Shown piece after piece: positions 1 through 7,217 of a DNA stretch of 21,408 nucleotides; positions within the stretch are counted from its first letter, which is position 1; every line of letters starts with the position of its first letter. The translations under genes were made by a program, and so were the position numbers. The notes beneath the pieces are model-generated. The model searched no databases, had not been told where the DNA came from, and saw only the letters and a program-made list of their open reading frames with translations. Source of the stretch: an uncultured Bacilli bacterium (GTDB taxonomy: Bacteria > Bacillota_I > Bacilli_A > RF39 > UBA660); assembly GCA_934153945.1 (NCBI GenBank), contig CAKPFM010000015.1:1-21408 (forward strand), read 5' to 3'.

Positions 1-2
1 AA

Positions 3-53
3 ATATTTGACTACAAATGTGTTTATGATGTAGAATTAAATTACTATAAATAA
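3..53 (+). CDS. 3' end of an unidentified upstream gene (partial)
   Basis: Frame 3 is open from the window edge to a TAA at 51-53, giving about 16 codons ending in ELNYYK. An intrinsic terminator follows 28 bases later, as expected for the end of a gene. The fragment is too short to recognise. The other two forward frames stop at 8-10 and 31-33, so an alternative assignment is possible. Confidence 0.3.
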   Translation: MFDYKCVYDVELNYYK

Positions 54-80
54 TGGTGCGGTTGAAATTACAAAAAACAA

Positions 81-107
81 AAAGAAAGTAAAAACTTTCT
101 TTTTTTT
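81..107 (+). terminator. Rho-independent terminator
   Basis: The arms AAAGAAAG (81-88) and CTTTCTTT (95-102) form a perfect 8-bp stem with loop TAAAAA, followed by a run of T. It separates the upstream gene from the SPOR-domain gene. The stem is mostly A-T, so the strength is moderate. Confidence 0.7.
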
Positions 108-136
108 CGACAAAAAAGGACATATAAAAATACTAA
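107..136 (+). promoter_or_regulatory. Possible weak promoter for the SPOR-radC-mreCD operon
   Basis: TCGACA (107-112) and TACTAA (131-136) are separated by 18 bases and lie just after a terminator and 20 bases before the first start codon. Both boxes deviate from consensus, so this rests mainly on position. Confidence 0.3.
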
Positions 137-155
137 AATGATATTGGGTGATTTT

Positions 156-581
156 ATGAAAAACACAATTATATCAATTTTTATATGTCTAATTATAGGA
201 CTTTTTCTATCATTTTCTTTGTTTAAACAATATGAAAAACCTGTAGGAAAAGAGGTACAAACTGTATACTTTTTACAAATATCAGTATATTCAGACATAG
301 ATACTCTAAATAAAAATATAAATATAAATCAATATATTTATAGTGAAGAAAAAGACGGAGTTCACGTATATGTAGCAATCACAAAAGACAATAAAGATTT
401 ATTAGAAGAATTCTTCCAAAATAAAGGTTATCAAGTATATACAAAAGAAGTAACAATGTATAATGAAGAATTTTTAAAGGAACTAGAAAGTGCTGATATG
501 TTATTAAAACAAGTAACGGATGAAAAAAGTATAATGGCAATAATAAGACAAGTACTAGAAAAATATGAGGCAACAAAATGA
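156..581 (+). CDS. Membrane-anchored SPOR-domain protein (SpoIIB-like position)
   Basis: This is a 141-residue protein. Residues 4-23 form one hydrophobic N-terminal segment, a membrane anchor or uncleaved signal. A small SPOR-like domain follows at about 37-98, with the opening strand VYFLQISVYSD. SPOR domains bind denuded peptidoglycan glycan strands at division septa. In B. subtilis the SPOR protein SpoIIB lies just upstream of maf-radC-mreB, so this gene sits in the equivalent place, but it is much shorter than SpoIIB. An upstream in-frame ATG at 138 is rejected because GGGTGAT (146-152) lies 3 bases before the ATG at 156. The stop overlaps the radC start by 4 bases. The SPOR assignment is by pattern and position. 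Confidence 0.7.
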   Translation: MKNTIISIFICLIIGLFLSFSLFKQYEKPVGKEVQTVYFLQISVYSDIDTLNKNININQYIYSEEKDGVHVYVAITKDNKDLLEEFFQNKGYQVYTKEVTMYNEEFLKELESADMLLKQVTDEKSIMAIIRQVLEKYEATK

Positions 582-1252
582 GTACAATAAAAGAATTGAT
601 AAAAGAAGAAAGACCAATAGAAAGATTTTTAAGAGTAGGTAAAAATGTTAGTAATGAAGAATTACTTGCTATTCTAATAAATCAAGGTATGAAAAATAAA
701 TCTAGTAAAGATTTAGCTATTAATATACTAAATAGAATAGATAAAATAGAAGACTTAAAAAATATAACATATGAAGAACTAATAAAAATAGATGGAATTG
801 GTCCTAAAAAGGCTGTAACTATACTAGCGGCTGTAGAACTTGGTAATAGAGTAATAAATAATAAAAAACTAGAACTAAAAGAAAAAATGAATGATCCAAG
901 TATAATATATGAACACTATAAGACAATACTAGAAAATTGTTATCAAGAACACTTTTACTGTATATACTTAGACAATCAAAAAAGAATAATTAAAGAAAAA
1001 CTACTATTTGTTGGGACAATAAATTATAGTATAGTACATCCAAGAGAAATATTTAAAGAAGCATATACTTTATCCGCAACTTCTATAATATGTATACACA
1101 ATCATCCATCTTTAGATATAACGCCAAGTAAAGAAGATAAAATTTTAACACAAAATTTAAAAGAAGTAGGAAATATACTAGGAATACCTATAATAGATCA
1201 TATAATTATAGGTGATGGATACTATAGTTTTTTTGAAAATGGTGAGTTATGA
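578..1252 (+). CDS. radC: RadC family JAB/MPN-domain protein
   Basis: The protein has 224 residues, the usual RadC length. A helix-hairpin-helix motif (IDGIGPKKA, residues 71-79) is followed by a C-terminal JAB1/MPN metalloprotease-like domain. The complete JAMM zinc signature is visible: H174-x-H176, seven residues, S184-x2-D187, with a candidate glutamate at 157 in the PREIFKEA stretch. The family was once called a DNA repair protein; its cellular role is unsettled, although the metal site here looks intact. The gene starts inside the end of the SPOR gene (ATGA) and its own stop overlaps mreC (ATGA), so translation is probably coupled. Confidence 0.95.
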   Translation: MSTIKELIKEERPIERFLRVGKNVSNEELLAILINQGMKNKSSKDLAINILNRIDKIEDLKNITYEELIKIDGIGPKKAVTILAAVELGNRVINNKKLELKEKMNDPSIIYEHYKTILENCYQEHFYCIYLDNQKRIIKEKLLFVGTINYSIVHPREIFKEAYTLSATSIICIHNHPSLDITPSKEDKILTQNLKEVGNILGIPIIDHIIIGDGYYSFFENGEL

Positions 1253-2034
1253 AAAATGAAATAAAAAAATACAAATATTTAATAATTGTAATAGTAATAA
1301 TATTATGTTTAACTATACTTAGTATAACTCTAAAAAGAAAAGAAACAACAACACTAGAAAACGATATAAAAGATATGGGATTAACAATAATAAAAATACT
1401 ATATGAACCAATAAAAAATATTAAAACTAAAAGTAAAGAATATGAAAATTTAAAAAATATAGAAATAGAATATAATCTAAATAAAACTATAATAGAAGAA
1501 CAAAAGAAAACTATAGAAGAATTAAAAAAAATAACAGAAATAAACTATACGTTAGAAGACTATAAAGAAATAAATGCTAGTGTAATAAAAAGAAATTTAG
1601 ATACATTTTATATGAATATTACATTAGATAAAGGTGAGCTAAATGGAGTAGAAAAAGATTCAGCAGTTGTAAATAAAGATGGAATGATAGGAATAGTTAC
1701 AAATACAACAAGTAATACAAGTACTGTAAAATTATTAACAAATTTAAAATTATCAGTAAAAATAATTTCAAATGAAAAAGAAATATATGGCATATTAAAT
1801 AAATATGAAGACAACTTATATGTAATAGAAGGAATAAGTGAAAATACCATAGTAGAAAATGGTATGGAAGTACTAACAACAGGTTTAGGTAATAATATTC
1901 CATCAGGTATTAAAATAGGGACAGTAGTAAAAGAAGAAAAAGATCACTTTGATTTAAATAGAACAATATATGTTAAACCTATAGTAAATTTTAATGATAT
2001 AAATTATGTAAAAATATTAAGTAAGAATATATGA
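1249..2034 (+). CDS. mreC: Rod shape-determining protein MreC
   Basis: This 261-residue protein has one N-terminal membrane segment (about 9-27), a coiled coil rich in E, K, I and L (about 50-97), and a beta-rich extracytoplasmic domain. In that domain the glycine-rich MreC segments LDKGELNGVEKDSAVVNKDGMIG and GNNIPSGIKIGTV are recognisable in sequence. MreC joins the elongasome and activates PBP2/RodA cell-wall synthesis outside the membrane. It overlaps radC and mreD by 4 bases each. MreB, normally encoded directly upstream in this cluster, is not in the window. Confidence 0.93.
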   Translation: MKNEIKKYKYLIIVIVIILCLTILSITLKRKETTTLENDIKDMGLTIIKILYEPIKNIKTKSKEYENLKNIEIEYNLNKTIIEEQKKTIEELKKITEINYTLEDYKEINASVIKRNLDTFYMNITLDKGELNGVEKDSAVVNKDGMIGIVTNTTSNTSTVKLLTNLKLSVKIISNEKEIYGILNKYEDNLYVIEGISENTIVENGMEVLTTGLGNNIPSGIKIGTVVKEEKDHFDLNRTIYVKPIVNFNDINYVKILSKNI

Positions 2035-2408
2035 TAACAACATTTATTTTAGAAGGAATAATTAGTAACTACATTACTATAGATTTAATACTATTTTATT
2101 TATATTTTAAAAAAAATAAATATCCATTTTTAATAGGAATATTATATGACATTATATATACAGATACTTTACTACTACATGCCTTTATATTTGTAATAAT
2201 ATCATTTTTAATAAATAAAATTAAAGATAAAAATTATCTATATTTTATATTTATAATTTTAATATATCATATTTTAAAATACTCAATCTTATTATTAATA
2301 AATCCATTTAGTATATACAGTTTAATAATGCTTATAAGAAATATAATAATAAATATTATTATATATGTATTAATTTTTAACTTGAATAAAAAATTTTTAA
2401 ATACATAA
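2031..2408 (+). CDS. mreD: MreD-like membrane protein
   Basis: This 125-residue protein is almost entirely hydrophobic, with about four to five predicted membrane helices and a Lys/Asn-rich tail. It is shorter than typical MreD (about 160-170 residues), and MreD sequence is poorly conserved. The call therefore depends on the hydrophobic profile, the 4-base overlap with mreC and the conserved mreC-mreD order. MreD is an integral membrane partner of MreC in cell elongation. Confidence 0.8.
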   Translation: MITTFILEGIISNYITIDLILFYLYFKKNKYPFLIGILYDIIYTDTLLLHAFIFVIISFLINKIKDKNYLYFIFIILIYHILKYSILLLINPFSIYSLIMLIRNIIINIIIYVLIFNLNKKFLNT

Positions 2409-2426
2409 AATCTACTAGGTGATTAT

Positions 2427-3002
2427 ATGACTGTAGAAGAATATTTAAAACGTAAGAAAAAAGTTGTACAAGTTAGCAATTCATATAAATTTTTAATCAA
2501 ATTTATGATAACAATATTACTTACAATTGCAAGTTTAATTACATTAAAAATAAAACCAGACTTAAAACCTACTTTTTATAAATATGTATTTGATGATAGA
2601 ATATCATTTGTTCAAATAAAAAATACATATGAAAAATATTTAAAAGATGTAATACCATTTAAAAATTTAATAAAAGAACAAACGGTATTTAATGAAAAAA
2701 TAACTTATAGTAATATAAGTAAATATAAAGATGGTTCTTCTTTAACTGTATCATCTTCTTATTTAGTACCTATTTTAAATAGTGGTATGGTAATATATAC
2801 AGGTGAAAAAGAAGAATATGGATTAACGGTCATAATAGAACAAATAGATGGTCTAGAAGTATGGTATTCAAATCTAAAAAATTATAATGTTAAATTATAT
2901 GACTATGTAGAAAAAGGCAATTTACTAGGAGAAGTAGATAACAATTTATATATTGTAATAAAAAAAGATGGTAAATACTTAGATTATGAAGAAGTATTTT
3001 AA
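2427..3002 (+). CDS. spoIVFA: SpoIVFA-like protein with degenerate LytM/M23 domain
   Basis: This 191-residue protein has one membrane helix (about 21-41), a linker, and a C-terminal LytM-like fold (about 112-190). Segments SGMVIYTGEKEEYGLTV and VEKGNLLGEV mimic the M23 core, but the zinc-binding histidines, including the H-x-H of active LytM enzymes, are absent. This matches B. subtilis SpoIVFA, a non-catalytic regulator that holds the SpoIVFB protease inactive and is released by SpoIVB cleavage. The next gene is a SpoIVFB homologue whose start lies 17 bases inside this one, which strongly supports the pair. AGGTGAT (2417-2423) lies 3 bases before the ATG. Function as a SpoIVFB regulator is inferred. 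Confidence 0.8.
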   Translation: MTVEEYLKRKKKVVQVSNSYKFLIKFMITILLTIASLITLKIKPDLKPTFYKYVFDDRISFVQIKNTYEKYLKDVIPFKNLIKEQTVFNEKITYSNISKYKDGSSLTVSSSYLVPILNSGMVIYTGEKEEYGLTVIIEQIDGLEVWYSNLKNYNVKLYDYVEKGNLLGEVDNNLYIVIKKDGKYLDYEEVF

Positions 3003-3720
3003 GATTCATCCACTTACTTTATTAACAACATTTATTATATTACTATGTGGATATTTTAAACATTACATAATAATGATGTTAATAATTTTTATCCATGAAA
3101 TAGGTCATATTATAGCAGGTTATATATTTAAATTTAAAATAATAAAAACGGTAATACTTCCTTTTGGATGTATTACTTATTTTAAAACAGAACTAAATAC
3201 TAAAACATATAAGGAATTTATTGTAACTATATCAGGACCAATCTTTCAAATAATAGGTAGTATTATCCTATATATAATAACTAAAAATGATCTAGTATTA
3301 TTTTTTAATAAAATAATTCTTATATTAAATTTAATACCTATTATTCCATTAGATGGATCTAAAATAGTAGAGTCAATCTTATTTAAGATAACCTCATATT
3401 ATAATGCTTTAAAAATAAATGAAATAATATCAATTATAACAATATTTATAATACTAATATATAATGCATTTAAATTCAATTTTTTAATATTAATTTGGAT
3501 TATATTATTAATAATAGAAAATATTAAAAATAATAGATTAATTAAATATAAATTTTATATATTTTTAAAAGAAAGATATAATAATTATTATTCATTACCA
3601 TATTTATATATAAGTGGAATAAATATAAAAAAAATCAAAAAAGATTATAAAACTATATTTAAAAATAATAACAATTACATAATGGAACGTGACATAATAA
3701 AAACTTATCTTTTTAAATAG
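2986..3720 (+). CDS. spoIVFB: SpoIVFB-like M50 intramembrane metalloprotease
   Basis: This 244-residue polytopic site-2 protease carries HEIGH (37-41) as the zinc motif, N115 followed by PLDG with D123 as the third ligand motif, the LPFG segment at 58-61, SGP at 83-85, and the LKERY segment typical of SpoIVFB near the C-terminus. The start also resembles SpoIVFB (KIHPLTLL). In B. subtilis SpoIVFB cleaves pro-sigma-K in the mother cell under control of SpoIVFA and BofA. The substrate here is unknown. It overlaps the SpoIVFA-like gene by 17 bases and is followed by the rplU promoter, as in B. subtilis. The C-terminal CBS-like region of B. subtilis SpoIVFB looks shortened. Confidence 0.9.
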   Translation: MKKYFKIHPLTLLTTFIILLCGYFKHYIIMMLIIFIHEIGHIIAGYIFKFKIIKTVILPFGCITYFKTELNTKTYKEFIVTISGPIFQIIGSIILYIITKNDLVLFFNKIILILNLIPIIPLDGSKIVESILFKITSYYNALKINEIISIITIFIILIYNAFKFNFLILIWIILLIIENIKNNRLIKYKFYIFLKERYNNYYSLPYLYISGINIKKIKKDYKTIFKNNNNYIMERDIIKTYLFK

Positions 3721-3738
3721 ATTTATAATGTCAATCAT

Positions 3739-3767
3739 TTGACAATACTTAAATTATATGGTAAAAT
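3739..3767 (+). promoter_or_regulatory. Promoter of the rplU-prp-rpmA operon
   Basis: A perfect TTGACA (3739-3744) is followed by a 17-base spacer and TAAAAT (3762-3767). Transcription would start near 3774, giving a leader of about 90 bases before rplU. Confidence 0.85.
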
Positions 3768-3773
3768 CTATTA

Positions 3774-3866
3774 ATGTGTAGGGCCTCTAGCGCTACAACC
3801 ACACAGAAAAGGTTTAAAATTTATTACCTTAATGGTGAGTCTTAGATTTAAAAGAAGGAGGTAAAT
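3774..3866 (+). ncRNA. L21 leader (ribosomal protein autoregulatory 5' UTR)
   Basis: The leader contains a structured element starting GTGTAGGGCC, with a distal ACAACCACAC that can close a stem. A second hairpin is possible between AAGGT (3809-3813) and ACCTT (3826-3830). Such conserved leaders precede rplU in Bacillota and are thought to let L21 control its own operon. Recognition is by position and general pattern; a covariance-model match to Rfam L21_leader (RF00559) would settle it. Confidence 0.7.
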
Positions 3867-4169
3867 ATGAAAGCAATTATCGTAACAGGTGGTAAACAAT
3901 ACTATGTTGAAGAAGGTAGTGTTATTTACGTAGAAAAATTAGATGCTGAAGCTGGTAAAGATATTACAATCGATACAGTTTTAATGGCTAATGGAGTAGT
4001 TGGTACACCTTATGTTAAAGGAGCTAGCGTAACTGCTACTGTAGAAAAACATGGTAAAACTAAAAAAGTTATTGTATACAAATACAATCAAAAGAAAAAT
4101 TACCATAGAACTCAAGGACATCGTCAACCATATACAAAACTTGTTGTTAAAAAAATTAATGTAAAATAA
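3867..4169 (+). CDS. rplU: 50S ribosomal protein L21
   Basis: The protein has 100 residues, full length for L21. The start MKAIIVTGGKQYYVEEG, the KVIVYKYNQKKNYHRTQGHRQ RNA-binding segment and the C-terminal YTKLVVKKI are all diagnostic. AAGGAGG lies a few bases before the ATG. Its stop shares one base with the prp start (TAATG). Expression is probably set by the promoter at 3739 and the leader RNA. Confidence 0.98.
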   Translation: MKAIIVTGGKQYYVEEGSVIYVEKLDAEAGKDITIDTVLMANGVVGTPYVKGASVTATVEKHGKTKKVIVYKYNQKKNYHRTQGHRQPYTKLVVKKINVK

Positions 4170-4468
4170 TGATAAAAATACAAGTTAATAAAAACGATGA
4201 AATTGAAAATATTGTTATAAGTGGTCATTCTGGATATGATACAGAAGGTCATGATATAGTATGTGCTGGAGTAAGTTCTATTTCAACTACTACAGTAAAT
4301 GCTATTATAAGTATAGATGATGAAGCTATTACATATAAAGTTGATAAAGGTTATTTAAAAATAATAATTAATAAACATACTGAAGTAATAGATAAGCTTA
4401 TAAATAATATGTTAAATTTATTAAAAGAAATGGAAAATAAATATCCAAAATATATAAAAATAAACTAA
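4169..4468 (+). CDS. prp: Ribosomal-processing cysteine protease Prp
   Basis: This 99-residue protein has the Prp signature ISGHSGYDTEGHDIVCAGVS, with the catalytic pair H20 and C32. In Staphylococcus and relatives Prp removes a short N-terminal extension from L27, an essential maturation step. Here the gene sits between rplU and rpmA, and the L27 encoded downstream carries exactly such an extension, so enzyme and substrate are co-encoded. It was formerly annotated as YsxB. Confidence 0.95.
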   Translation: MIKIQVNKNDEIENIVISGHSGYDTEGHDIVCAGVSSISTTTVNAIISIDDEAITYKVDKGYLKIIINKHTEVIDKLINNMLNLLKEMENKYPKYIKIN

Positions 4469-4480
4469 GGAGGTGCCTTT

Positions 4481-4771
4481 ATGAAAATGTTAAGTTTAGA
4501 ATTACAATTATTTGCCCACAAAAAAGGACAAGGTTCAACTAAAAACGGTCGTGATTCTATTTCTAAAAGACTAGGAGCTAAAGCTGCTGATGGAGAATAT
4601 GTAACAGGTGGTTCAATTCTTTATAGACAAAGAGGAACTAAAATATATCCAGGTACTAATGTAGGAATTGGTAGTGATGATACTCTATATGCTAAAGTTC
4701 CAGGTTATGTAAAATTTGAACGTTTAGGAAAAGATAAAAAACAAGTGAGTATATATGAAACAAGAGCTTAA
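4481..4771 (+). CDS. rpmA: 50S ribosomal protein L27 precursor with Prp-cleavable N-terminus
   Basis: In this 96-residue protein the mature L27 sequence begins AHKKGQGSTKNGRDS and is preceded by an 11-residue extension ending LELQLF. That matches the Bacillota Prp site (hydrophobic residues ending in F, cut before A), so cleavage after F11 is predicted. The mature N-terminus reaches into the peptidyl transferase centre. AGGAGGTG lies just upstream of the ATG. The last codons form the 5' arm of the operon terminator. Confidence 0.98.
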   Translation: MKMLSLELQLFAHKKGQGSTKNGRDSISKRLGAKAADGEYVTGGSILYRQRGTKIYPGTNVGIGSDDTLYAKVPGYVKFERLGKDKKQVSIYETRA

Positions 4772-4785
4772 CTCTTGTTTTAATT
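4759..4785 (+). terminator. Terminator overlapping the rpmA stop codon
   Basis: AACAAGAG (4759-4766) pairs perfectly with CTCTTGTT (4772-4779), with a 5-base loop that contains most of the stop codon, followed by a T-rich tail. The -35 box of the next promoter begins at the end of the tail. Confidence 0.85.
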
Positions 4786-4813
4786 TGACAAAATGTTAAT
4801 TAAATGTTAGAAT
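4785..4813 (+). promoter_or_regulatory. Strong promoter of the accessory two-gene unit
   Basis: TTGACA (4785-4790), a 17-base spacer and TAGAAT (4808-4813), preceded by a TGn extended -10 element. Predicted start of transcription is near 4820, 20 bases before the ATG at 4840. This makes the following genes independent of the ribosomal protein operon. Confidence 0.88.
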
Positions 4814-4839
4814 ACACTACTAATTAAAGGGGAAAATTT

Positions 4840-5955
4840 ATGTATTTATATAGAGCAATTAACGATAATGATTTATCAACATTAAATTTAAATGAAGGAT
4901 TATATAGTAAGGATATTACAGAAAGTTTAAAAGAAGAAACATTTTATTTCCTTTTATATGCTAATAGACAGTTAGATAATTTTCTTAAACTTCCAAAAGA
5001 AGAACAAAAAAGTATTTATAAAAGCTATATACATGATTTTATATTTGACTCTATTAAATTGAGAGATTTAGCAACTATTGACTTAAATAAAATAAATTTC
5101 GATGATGTGAAAAGTTTAATAGATGAACAAAAAAATATTTGTAAAAGATGTGTATATGATTTTATATTTGGATCTATTGATTTGAGAGATTTAGCAATTG
5201 CCGTAGATAAAATTAAAGTTGAAAACATTGATAAAATTATAATTGAAAAGATTAAGAATATATATGATGCTTTTGGAACTATCAATAATCATTTAGCAAA
5301 TGGTACAAGATGTGCTACAAGTTGGATATCTTTCACGAAAGACATTCATAATATTGAAAAATATTATTTAAGACAAAGAATAAATAAAGTTGTAATGATA
5401 GATAACAGCAATCTTGATTTAAATATAGATTGCAATACACTAGCTATTGATATTGGAAACCCAGATAAGTTAAAAAAGTTGAATGAAAACAAACTTTTAC
5501 TGACAAAAAAATTAGGATTAACAAAAAGTGGATTTCATGGATTTAATTATTCTATTAGAGATAAAGAAGTAATTTATTATTCACATATACCACAAGAAAA
5601 AATAATAACAGTTTTGAATCCAATGGAAGTAGATTTGTTATACAATGACTTATTAAGTGAAAAAATTTATAAATTAAATAATGATGAAAGACATAGATTT
5701 TATGAATATTTTAATAAATATATTAAAATTTTATTAAAAGATTTAAGTGATATTGAAGAAAAAGTCCTTTTTGAACATTATTTTAATTCTAAATCATTAG
5801 CTTCATTATATAGTGATGCACGCGATGCAGATAAATTTATATCTGCTAAAAAGAAAATATTATCAAAAATACCAATCACTCAAGTAACTAGTAACCTTAT
5901 GAAAGGTAAATGTCAAAATATAATATTACCGGAAGAAAATAGATATAGTAAGTAA
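4840..5955 (+). CDS. Uncharacterised protein with ADP-ribosyltransferase-like features
   Basis: This is a 371-residue soluble protein; I do not recognise a named family. The order of short motifs fits an R-S-E type ADP-ribosyltransferase fold: YRAI with R5 at the N-terminus, H151 and G155 leading into SWISFTK (161-167), and EVIYYSHIPQEKI with E243. Many ART-like proteins share YRA, a Ser/Thr-rich strand and a late Glu, but this is pattern-level evidence only. Residues 54-120 contain a 41-residue internal duplication. The C-terminal third is helical and lacks recognisable motifs. AAAGGGG precedes the ATG, and the gene has its own promoter. The next gene begins 12 bases after the stop, so the two are probably co-transcribed and may work together. 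It occupies the spo0B position of the B. subtilis cluster. Confidence 0.85.
   Translation: MYLYRAINDNDLSTLNLNEGLYSKDITESLKEETFYFLLYANRQLDNFLKLPKEEQKSIYKSYIHDFIFDSIKLRDLATIDLNKINFDDVKSLIDEQKNICKRCVYDFIFGSIDLRDLAIAVDKIKVENIDKIIIEKIKNIYDAFGTINNHLANGTRCATSWISFTKDIHNIEKYYLRQRINKVVMIDNSNLDLNIDCNTLAIDIGNPDKLKKLNENKLLLTKKLGLTKSGFHGFNYSIRDKEVIYYSHIPQEKIITVLNPMEVDLLYNDLLSEKIYKLNNDERHRFYEYFNKYIKILLKDLSDIEEKVLFEHYFNSKSLASLYSDARDADKFISAKKKILSKIPITQVTSNLMKGKCQNIILPEENRYSK
5002..5200 (+). repeat. Internal in-frame tandem duplication (123-base period)
   Basis: Bases 5002-5077 and 5125-5200 align without gaps at an offset of 123 bases (41 codons), sharing GAACAAAAAA, ATGATTTTATATTTG and TTGAGAGATTTAGCAA. In protein the copies read EQKxIYK...DFIFDSIKLRDLA and EQKxICK...DFIFGSIDLRDLA. 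Similarity fades after each core, so the units have diverged. DNA-level similarity shows a fairly recent duplication within the gene. Confidence 0.85.
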
Positions 5956-5967
5956 GGGGGAATTATT

Positions 5968-7083
5968 ATGTTAAATATACAAACAAAAGAAGAATTTGAT
6001 AACATAGTAGAAAAGATAAAGGAAAATGTAAGAAAATATGAAAAATTTTTAAATGATATTAGATATAAATTATTTTTATCTAATGGTGAAGTTTTAGATA
6101 TTGAATATCCAGAAAGCTGTATACCACATATATTAGGAATAAATTTAGAATATATAAAAATGCTTGGTATATATAAGCAAAAAAACTCTTATGAATTAAT
6201 GAAAGAATTTTTGAATGACAGTTATTCAGCATATAAAAAAGCTAATGATTTAAATAAAATATTTTCTGATTATGTAGATATAAAAAATAATAATTTTAAT
6301 GATATTTTAAAAATAAATTTATTAGATATTAAACTTGTTATTGAATATAAAAAGGATAGAATATATGGACATGATATTTTAGAAAGTCCTTGTGAATATT
6401 ATATTTTAACTCAAAAAAATGGTAAATTGTTATTACTAGGATTAATTAAGCAAAATGGAAAATATGTTCCACAAACAAGTCAAGAACTAGATTTAAAAAA
6501 TGAAAAAGATAACCAAAATTTGAAAAATATACTATATAAACAACATATAACGTTTTGCAATGCTTTACATTATAGCAATAATATAGAAGATTCAATTAAA
6601 AAAATATATTTAAGTGAGCAACAAAAAAGTGATAGATTACTTTATCTAAAAAGTACTGCTAATAGATATTCAAGTGTTGTAAGAGTAGAAAGAAATTATG
6701 AATCAGCATTATCAAGATTAATTGAAAATAAAACTAATATGAATAATTATAAAGGAATAATTCAAAATATTACATTATCAATTTCTAGAAATGAAATAAT
6801 TGATATTAGTAATTTTGATACTCAATTAGATGATGATATTTGTGAATTAATTAACGCTTATAATAATTCAAGATTTAATACTAATAATGAAGAAAAGTAT
6901 AGCAAATTAAAATCTGAATATGAAAAATTAAAACAAGAGGTAGAATTATTAAGAAAATGTAATGAAGAATTACAAAAAGATAATGAGGAAAAAGATACTG
7001 AAATAGGAAAATTAAAACAAGAAAATAATGAATATAATACAACAAAAGAAAAAATTTTAAAATTATTGGGAGTTACAAAATAA
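5968..7083 (+). CDS. Uncharacterised protein with C-terminal coiled coil
   Basis: The protein has 371 residues, by chance the same length as its upstream neighbour. The N-terminal half is a mixed globular domain with PHILGI (53-58), NDILKINLLDIKLVIEYKK and a strand-rich GKLLLLGLI...GKYVPQT region. This layout faintly recalls the phage-type PBECR nuclease domains, a weak inference. Residues about 306-368 form a long coiled coil with clear heptads (KLKSEYEKLKQEVELLRK). AAGGGGG precedes the ATG. It lies 12 bases after the ART-like gene and shares its promoter and terminator. The coiled coil suggests oligomerisation or partner binding. Confidence 0.85.
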   Translation: MLNIQTKEEFDNIVEKIKENVRKYEKFLNDIRYKLFLSNGEVLDIEYPESCIPHILGINLEYIKMLGIYKQKNSYELMKEFLNDSYSAYKKANDLNKIFSDYVDIKNNNFNDILKINLLDIKLVIEYKKDRIYGHDILESPCEYYILTQKNGKLLLLGLIKQNGKYVPQTSQELDLKNEKDNQNLKNILYKQHITFCNALHYSNNIEDSIKKIYLSEQQKSDRLLYLKSTANRYSSVVRVERNYESALSRLIENKTNMNNYKGIIQNITLSISRNEIIDISNFDTQLDDDICELINAYNNSRFNTNNEEKYSKLKSEYEKLKQEVELLRKCNEELQKDNEEKDTEIGKLKQENNEYNTTKEKILKLLGVTK

Positions 7084-7092
7084 CTCCTTTTT
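7069..7092 (+). terminator. Terminator overlapping the stop codon of the coiled-coil gene
   Basis: GGAGTTA (7069-7075) pairs with TAACTCC (7081-7087) around loop CAAAA, followed by TTTTT. The TAA stop is the first three bases of the 3' arm. Confidence 0.88.
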
Positions 7093-7130
7093 CATGTAAA
7101 AAAAATGAAAATCATATAATGTAATATACA

Positions 7131-7159
7131 TTGACTTATGATTTAGTTAATGATATACT
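7131..7159 (+). promoter_or_regulatory. Strong promoter of the nonapeptide transcription unit
   Basis: TTGACT (7131-7136), a 17-base spacer and TATACT (7154-7159) with TGA immediately before it (extended -10). Predicted transcription start is near 7166, about 50 bases before the ATG of the tiny ORF. Confidence 0.85.
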
Positions 7160-7172
7160 TTTGTTAGAGTAG

Positions 7173-7191
7173 AGAAGATAAGTTATCTTTT
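7173..7191 (+). other. 5' UTR hairpin of the nonapeptide transcript
   Basis: AAGAT (7175-7179) pairs with ATCTT (7185-7189) and can extend outward by a G-U and an A-T pair. It sits within the first 25 bases of the predicted transcript, where such hairpins often stabilise mRNA. An alternative pairing of AACTTT (7195-7200) with AAAGTT in the terminator arm is possible. Confidence 0.45.
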
Positions 7192-7217
7192 CAAAACTTT
7201 AGAAAGGAAGTGCTATT

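Noticed and set aside
578..2408. Claiming that the organism lacks mreB and minCD
   Set aside because: They are missing only from this window; they may be elsewhere in the genome.
5968..7083. A firm call of the coiled-coil protein as a PBECR nuclease
   Set aside because: Only short stretches (PHILGI, GKYVPQT) resemble my memory of that group; no catalytic set can be assigned, so it is left as unknown.
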